A DNA stretch of 64,000 nucleotides, taken from positions 9,910,266 through 9,974,265 of the forward strand of contig NC_060064.1 in assembly GCF_020283565.1 (NCBI RefSeq). The letters run 5' to 3'. A program made the position numbers and the translations under genes. The notes below the pieces were generated by a model. That model was not told the DNA's origin, ran no database searches, and saw only the letters and a list, made by a program, of their open reading frames with translations. This DNA comes from Trifolium pratense. Its lineage: Eukaryota > Streptophyta > Magnoliopsida > Fabales > Fabaceae. Below are positions 58,663 to 64,000 of the stretch, one piece after another; the stretch's first letter is position 1; the number at the start of each line of letters is the position of its first letter.

Positions 58663-59916
58663 CTGAGACAGCAATTTTTGTTGATGTTTGTAAGTGTGGT
58701 TAGGCACTTGTAACATGGTTTAAGAGTATCCTTACATGATTGTTGATACATGTTGATACTGTTAATGCTTATTGTTAATCGTTATATGAATGATAAACGT
58801 GTATGCAATAAGTTGTAGCTTAAAATGAGCAATGTTATGTTTTGGCATTAATGTGCAATGTTAAGTGAATGTGTTAGGATTTGTGTTCCCGCATTCATAA
58901 AAGTGTAGCTTCGAGCTAGAGAATATCATATGGTTGATATGTGTATGCATACATGCATTCATGATTGTATGTGAACATTGGAAACTTGGGTTCCAATAAC
59001 GAAAATGGATTATGTGTCCATAATGAAGCCGAGGATCGGATTAGATGAATCCATGAGTCCAGAGCTGCTATCCAACAGGATATAAAACTGTTTTGGCTTA
59101 TCCAAGGGAGATAAGATGGTTCGGTAAGTTCCGACATATCCAGCATGATATAAAACTGTTCTTGGTCCACCGTTGGTGTGACATCTTGGTGCCACATGCA
59201 TTTAGTTATGTCTAGGGATGGCATGACAGTGAATTAATTGGCATTAGATACCTTAGGGTAAATGCGCATATATTTGATAAATGGTACGTGACATTATTTG
59301 GTTGAATTGTGTTGAACTTTATTAATTGATAATCGTTTAGTGCGATGTTTTGGTGTGAGTTAGAATATGTATGATGTAGTTCGAAAGTGTAAGGTCTTTC
59401 TTATGCTCGTATGATATGCGATTATGTTTTCTAACTCTCTGCTTTGTGTTATTTGCTGGACCTTTGGGGGTTCAGATATTCAGGCTGAGGATTGTGCCGA
59501 CGTTTAGACTGCTGTTCTAGCGTGGTGTTGAAGTACCTTTTGGTGAGGAGACTTAGCATAGATTACTCCTCTTAGTACTAGCTTTTGACTAGAGTTTGTA
59601 AATAGTGAATGCTCTGGTAATGTAACATCGAGTCGGGGTTTACGCTTGGATTTCATCGTATATCGGTGTTACCTTTTTGTTATGCTAGTTCTTGTATAAG
59701 TGACATCCTTAGGGATGAATATGGCTTATGTATATATATATGTATATATATGCATGCTTGGTTTGATTGGAATCCGCTGTTGCTTTTCATGTTAAATTTC
59801 ATGACGCTCTGTGTGTATGCTTTGTGTTTTAATTACCGCGTGGCACTCTGCCTTTACACTTGTTGAAAAGTTTTTAAAATTACGTTTTTAAGGGTAGTAT
59901 GGGTTAGGGTGTTACA
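58663..59916 (+). other. Remainder of the solo LTR, no gene
   Basis: Contains two copies of a 'ccataatgaa...aacaggatataaaactgtt/agcatgatataaaactgttc' word near 59085-59161. No supported ORF. Confidence 0.5.
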
Positions 59917-60197
59917 CTATATAAAATAGTGCAGATTTTTGAAAATATTTTATTTATTAAAGAATATTAGCATAATAACATCTACAGTACAAGTTGTTGC
60001 ATTCTTTTCATAAAAAAAATAAAATAAAGTTGCCATTCTTAAATCCTATATATTAACAATGCAAACCCATTCGTCGAGAACTATTTCAGCCAAAAATCAT
60101 CCAGTTTTCAAAATACTGAACTCTCCTTGATTGAGCCACTGTTTGTTTAGAAAAAATAGGGTTTTTACTATTAGATTGTACCTCAAAATTCTCATCA

Positions 60198-60749
60198 ATG
60201 GATACATCTCTCTCTTTCTCTAGACTCCTCTCTTCTTCCACCACCACATCACTCTTATCTCCCAAAACCAAAACCCTCTCTTCCAATTTTACCCTCCCCC
60301 TCAAACTCAATCGTTTCAACCCAAAACCTCTCCGATTTTCCACTTCATCCAAAATCTCCGCCACCATCTCCGTCGGCGACAAACTTCCCGAATCCACCTT
60401 CTCATACCTCGACCCCGCCGGCGAAGTCCAAACCATAACAGTTTCCGACCTAACAAAAGGCAAAAAAGCCGTTCTCTTCGCCGTTCCAGGAGCTTTCACA
60501 TCAACATGCTCACAGAAACACTGCCAGCTTATCATGTGCGATTGTTCCAGCTTAATAGGGTGTTTTAGATTCGTTTTTCAAAAGCTTTGCGCGCGTAAAT
60601 TGATTCTGATTATGGGAATACTATGCGGCTTTGTTTCTAGCAATTGGGTAAGAATATATTCTGATTCTTCTTTTCTCTATAATCATTTGAATAAGACTAT
60701 TCTCAACAGTGTGTTATTGTTTGTGATTCTCACTTATAAATATCCATAA
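60198..60749 (+). pseudogene. PRXIIE: Truncated chloroplast peroxiredoxin IIE fused to a foreign tail
   Basis: Residues 1-108 follow plastid type II peroxiredoxin (PrxIIE): a Ser/Thr-rich transit peptide (1 to about 50), then [20 protein letters not shown] and [18 protein letters not shown]. The peroxidatic Cys (C104) is kept in the TxTC motif, but the usual Pro before the Thr is Ser. The match stops abruptly at 60521. From there a 75-aa hydrophobic tail in the same frame runs to a stop at 60749 and has no peroxiredoxin similarity. The rest of the fold, including the resolving Cys and the conserved Arg, is absent, so catalysis is unlikely. Known PrxIIE genes are about 230 aa. The break inside a Helitron suggests gene-fragment capture. 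A chimaeric transcript could still be made. Confidence 0.8.
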
Positions 60750-60807
60750 TTTCTTTTCTTCTTCCATTGCATTTGAGGCTGAATCAGTCATCCAATTCGA
60801 TTTCGAA

Positions 60808-62037
60808 ATGGCAACCCAATTTGACATGTTGTGCGATGTTCTTCCTGGGCATAATTCATGGAAGTTCAAAGTTCGTGTCCTCCGTATGTGGGCAATTTCT
60901 TCTTTTATGAAGCTTAATGAGTTGAACTCTATGGAAATGGTGCTGATAGATGAGAAGGTTTGTTCGTAATATTTGGTTTGTTTGCTAATTCATAGAATTG
61001 ATTATTGTGTATGATTATTTTTTTTTGGTTTTGTTTTGATATGTTTCTCGTGTTCTTGGTGATGGTTGATCTATAAATAACGAAACTTTGAATAATACAC
61101 AGGGAGGTAAGATTCATGCCTTGATAAGGAAAGAATTGGTTTACCTATTCCAGAATAAATTAAAGGAAGGGGAAGTTTATAAGCTATCAAACTTTGATGT
61201 TGTTCCAGTCGTTGGATTTTATCGTACAACTCTGCATCCTTACAAATTGATTTTTCGATCGAATACCAAAGTTCAGAATTTTGCGAGTTCTGATATTCCT
61301 ATTTTGGGATTTTCTTTCACCGATCTTGCTGAAGTGGCTAGCTACTCTGTTAACTATGATTACCTAATAGGTAATTTTGATTTGAAGAACCTTACAAATT
61401 TTGTAATTTTCATCGATTAATGGTCATTGTGTATCAAGTTATTTGTTTCTTATGTCATTGTGTAGAATCATATATTCATAGATGAGATTATTCACACCAA
61501 GGTAACGTGTGCAAACCTTACTCCATTTCAATGTCTTCTTCCTCAAATAATCCCACAAACCTTACTCCACTCCAAATGTTAGATCTATGGAAACTTAAAA
61601 TTCCTAGCAAAATCTATAACCACACAATTAGTGCAGAAACTACTAAAGTGTCTGCAAATAGTTCCGATGAAAAAGCAATAACAATAGAACTTCATGTACA
61701 AGGATTCTATAAGCTTTTTGTTCAGCCTTTGGCTGGACTTCAACCTATACCAACCGAAAGTGATTTTATTGTATCTCCTATCTATAAATACAGTTTCAAG
61801 ATTCCTCTTTTCTATCTCTCTATTTTATCTTTCATTTTATCTCGAAGGTTGGCCAATTTACCCATTAGCAAGGATTTAGCTAATTATATTGAACCCTATA
61901 TTGTTGAAAATTGCATTTCAATGGGACAACAATTTGGAGAGAAAGAATTTAAGATTGTTTTTTATATTGAGGTCGTTGAAATAGATCTGGCAGATTGTGA
62001 AGATTGCGATGATTATCGTAGACGCGGTATCGTTTGA
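60808..62037 (+). CDS. RPA1-like (DUF223) OB-fold protein fused to an unrecognised domain
   Basis: Exons 60808-60957 and 61103-61370 encode an RPA1-type OB fold: MATQFDMLCDVLPGHNSWKF, then VRVLRMWAI, MVLIDEKGGKIHALI and EGEVYKLSNFDVVPVVGFYR. This is the DUF223-like N-terminal domain seen in plant RPA1 homologues and Helitron passengers. The splice phase after exon 2 fits an acceptor at 61500-61501 and an exon 61502-62037, giving 317 aa. That third exon (from MSSSSNNPTNLTPL) contains no second OB fold. It has a hydrophobic stretch FYLSILSFIL and an acidic end DLADCEDCDDYRRR, and I do not recognise it. The acceptor is weak, so the third exon may instead be a separate 168-aa ORF starting at 61531. 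A further exon-like piece lies at 62214-62370. Confidence 0.5.
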
Positions 62038-62670
62038 TTGATATTAATGATTAATTGTTGATGGTTTTCTAGGTCTTGGTATTTTTCTTTAATATATGGT
62101 ATGTAATTTTATTAAGTCGTGGAATGCCCTTATTCCTGATGATGAATATTAATTGGTTTGTATTTTACTTATAGTTAGAATTGAAATTTATCTATTTGGG
62201 TTGGTCTGTGCAGATAATAATTGTATCATTACTTTGTGATCAAATATTCAAATGTGCTAAAGTGATTCAAAAAGAAGCTAAAGGATTAAGAATATATTGG
62301 TCATCATATCTACGATCATGTGCAAGACCTCCATTCAAGATAAATATATATTATGAAATACTTTGTTTGTGATAAATCTCATGTCTCTGATGTGTTTTAT
62401 CGACAAAGTTATTGAACCTGATTTATTGTCATTATGTTTGATAACTTATCATTAGCTTCAATGATTTGAAAGTTTATTTATTTATGCTCATGCAACATGT
62501 GTCTGTAGTACGGACTTTGAATATAAATATCAATTAGTTTTAATAATCTGGTCTTACCTTTGGGAAATTTTATTTTTAATTTATTTATAAAAAATTTATC
62601 CTTTATAATTTTTACTATTTATGGTTGAAAATAATTGTTAGATTATGTATTAATTAAATATTTTAATTAA

Positions 62671-62700
62671 ACCCGTGCATCCGCACGGGTCTTACACTAG
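62671..62700 (+). other. Helitron 3' hairpin and CTAG end
   Basis: An 8-bp GC-rich stem, 4-nt loop, 6 nt, then CTTACACTAG followed by T. The same stem letters occur at 36010-36042, so the two ends belong to one family. Confidence 0.78.
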
Positions 62701-62956
62701 TCATGACACATTCAATTACTTTATTGTTATCAATGGTCCATAACAAAAGAACCATGATGGTCATTCGTTGATTCTTATGACGGTTTGCAGCAATGGTGAA
62801 GTTATGTGAACTTGCAAAAACACATTCAATACAATAAGGCCTTGTCTCTATAGATGAAATGAAATATACCCAAATTTATCTTATATGAAGTTTTCTCTCC
62901 CGACCCCCCTCATTTCTTTTATACCCCCTGAAATTCCGTTTTTACCCCTGGGGGGT

Positions 62957-63122
62957 ACTGCGGTTTATAAAAACCGAAGTCTTTTGACATCTTGAAACAT
63001 TTCGGTAACTGCGAACCGAACGTGTTGTTGACATCGTTCGGTAACTGCGAACCGAATGCAGGGTTGCTTCGGTGGATATTAACCGAAGGGTTGCTTCGGT
63101 TGATATTAACCGAAGTTGTCTT
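62957..63122. repeat. Cluster of five short hairpins
   Basis: GCGGTTTATAAAAACCG, two copies of TTCGGTAACTGCGAACCGAA and two of CTTCGGT-tgatatt-AACCGAAG style, all with loops of 6-8 nt. The same TTCGGTT...AACCGAA motif is at about 11039-11058. Confidence 0.8.
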
Positions 63123-63652
63123 ACATATGAACAATTTCAGTAAGTTCGTTTTATTTTGAAAAACAAACCACAAAACTCCTCTCTTCCTTTCTTCTACACA
63201 TTTGCGGCCAACTTCAACATCCAACTTCAAATCACATTTCATCAAGTAAGTTTCTTTCCTTTATTTGTCATTCTATGCATTCCTCATCACCATGACATTT
63301 CAAATTCATTTTTTGTTCTTCCCTATAAAAATTCCAAAATTTCAATATCTGATTATTGAGTTAAATTGTTGATTATGTTGTTTGAATCGTTGATTATTGG
63401 TTAGTTGTTAGATTGGTTACATACTAGCATGAATGAATGTTGCTAATTGAGTTAAATGTGAATATGAAGCTAATTGAGTTATAGTGTACTCTAAGTGTTT
63501 GTCAAAATGTACGAGTGAATATGAATGCATGTTTCCATTTGAATTATGTTTCCATTGTTGCAAGAATCATGTGTTCGATTGAATTATAAGTATGAATTTA
63601 TCATAGATTAATTGTTTGTATTGACTGTGAATTTATTTATCTATGTATAGAT

Positions 63653-64000
63653 ATGGAAGAAAATCTACCTAGGGGTAGGCATGGAAAGGCAATCAATGCA
63701 CATGCTTCCGCTCGTAGAGAGCTTGCTGCAAATCATCCGTCCAAACGAGGTCGTCGCAAAGGACCAACTCCGGGGCAAGGTACACATGATGCCGAGGCGG
63801 GTGGGTCGCATACACGTGGACGGACACGTCTAGGACAATCATTGGTGGTTCAAGATGAATTTGATGCCGACCAATTTTTAAATGCGTGTTTTGATTATGA
63901 TGATCTTGGATCACCACAAGTCTCACCACAAGTCTCACCGCAACACTCACCGCAAGATGAACCGCAAGACCCACCGCAACAACCACCTCGACAACAACGG
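63653..64000 (+). CDS. N-terminus of a transposon-encoded protein (partial)
   Basis: ATG 63653, two bases after a possible acceptor (TATGTATAG), opens 116 codons with no stop up to the window edge: MEENLPRGRHGKAINAHASA, a basic region KRGRRKGPTPGQG, an RTRLGQS piece, then an acidic stretch and a Pro/Gln-rich tract with SPQ repeats (SPQVSPQVSPQHSPQ). Low complexity and basic, it looks like the disordered N-terminal lead of a larger protein. Such leads occur on plant mobile domain (PMD) and MULE proteins of legumes, but no domain is visible yet, so the identity is a guess. Confidence 0.5.
   Translation, partial: MEENLPRGRHGKAINAHASARRELAANHPSKRGRRKGPTPGQGTHDAEAGGSHTRGRTRLGQSLVVQDEFDADQFLNACFDYDDLGSPQVSPQVSPQHSPQDEPQDPPQQPPRQQR

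Larger units (their letters stand above)
43975..59916 (+). mobile_element. Gypsy-type solo LTR (2.24 kb), split by a nested insertion
   Basis: The left part is 43975-44438 and the right part 58141-59916. The ends are TGTAACGACCC and GTTAGGGTGTTACA (TG...CA), flanked by identical 5-bp repeats CTATA at 43970-43974 and 59917-59921. No internal domain or second LTR of this family exists in the window, so it is a solo LTR left by LTR-LTR recombination. A TATA-like AGTATAAGTAGC near 44173 suggests plus orientation. It hosts the copia element 44439-58135. The gypsy assignment rests on end style only. Confidence 0.75.
60044..62700 (+). mobile_element. Probable Helitron carrying captured gene pieces
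   Basis: 3' end: hairpin ACCCGTGC-atcc-GCACGGGT (62671-62690), ten bases later CTAG at 62697-62700, then host T. Proposed 5' end: A|TCCTATATATTAAC at 60044. A-T target and TC...CTAG ends fit Helitrons, and the RPA1-like gene inside is a known plant Helitron passenger. No Rep/helicase ORF is present, so the copy is non-autonomous. The 3' end is well supported; the 5' end is the best candidate only. Confidence 0.68.
62887..64000 (+). mobile_element. Left part of a DNA transposon (probable Mutator-like), cut by the window end
   Basis: Starts about 62887 with GAAGTTTTCTCTCCCGACCC then CCCTCATTTCTTTTATACCC, which resembles the inverted end of the MITE at 10953-11130 (GATGTTTTCTCTTTAGGCC, CCCTCATGTATCTTTTATA). 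A hairpin cluster follows, then a CT-rich leader and an ORF. The right end and TSD are outside the window, so the superfamily is inferred. Confidence 0.5.

Noticed and set aside
58351..58716. 121-aa minus-strand frame in the solo LTR
   Set aside because: Created by the GC-rich tandem repeat; no family resemblance.
60198..60749. Functional peroxiredoxin gene
   Set aside because: Similarity ends abruptly after the peroxidatic Cys region, and most of the fold is missing.

Overview
The window is nuclear DNA of a dicot plant, most likely a papilionoid legume of the Medicago/Trifolium/Pisum/Vicia kind. The evidence is split genes with GT-AG introns, AT-rich spacers, tRNA-derived SINEs, a Sirevirus-type copia element and a tRNA-Asp-primed gypsy element. 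The clade is inferred from repeat style and was not tested by a search. Start codons, splice sites, target-site duplications (TSDs) and LTR borders were read directly from the sequence.

Three intact-looking host genes occupy the left two thirds. (1) On +, about 0.9-10.6 kb: a 1010-aa protein in 9 coding exons with an NFRKB-type DEUBAD domain, a probable INO80 chromatin-remodelling subunit. (2) On +, 19.0-24.6 kb: a 494-aa two-pass membrane protein of the DUF3754/TMEM143 type in 15 exons. (3) On -, 37.3-40.5 kb: an intronless 1058-aa LRR receptor kinase of the RPK2/TOAD2 group. All three translate through without breaks. Between and inside them lie LINE remnants, at least five SINE families, Stowaway and PIF/Harbinger MITEs, and Mutator-like elements with 9-bp TSDs, including a 3.0-kb one that carries a SINE and a Tourist MITE.

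From 43.98 to 59.92 kb is a three-level nest. A 2.24-kb solo LTR (TSD CTATA) is split by a minus-strand Sirevirus-like copia element (44439-58135, 1206-bp LTRs, TSD GTATG). That element is split in turn by a minus-strand non-autonomous gypsy-type element (51365-56123, 1236-bp LTRs with one difference seen, TSD TCAGA). The Sirevirus has lost recognisable gag-pol but keeps a decayed, duplicated envelope-like region and a long 3' non-coding region.

That 3' region holds the most unusual signal I found: two families of short hairpins. One has seven copies with an invariant 7-nt loop, the other five copies with a constant 16-nt loop. Their stems differ from copy to copy by paired, compensating changes.

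From 60.04 to 62.70 kb is a probable Helitron with a 3' hairpin and CTAG|T end. It carries the 5' part of a chloroplast peroxiredoxin IIE gene, including the peroxidatic Cys and then a foreign tail, and an RPA1-like OB-fold gene that may be spliced to an unrecognised ORF. The last 1.1 kb is the left end of another DNA element, with a hairpin cluster and the start of a protein that runs off the window. A 178-bp MITE just past gene 1 appears to share its end.
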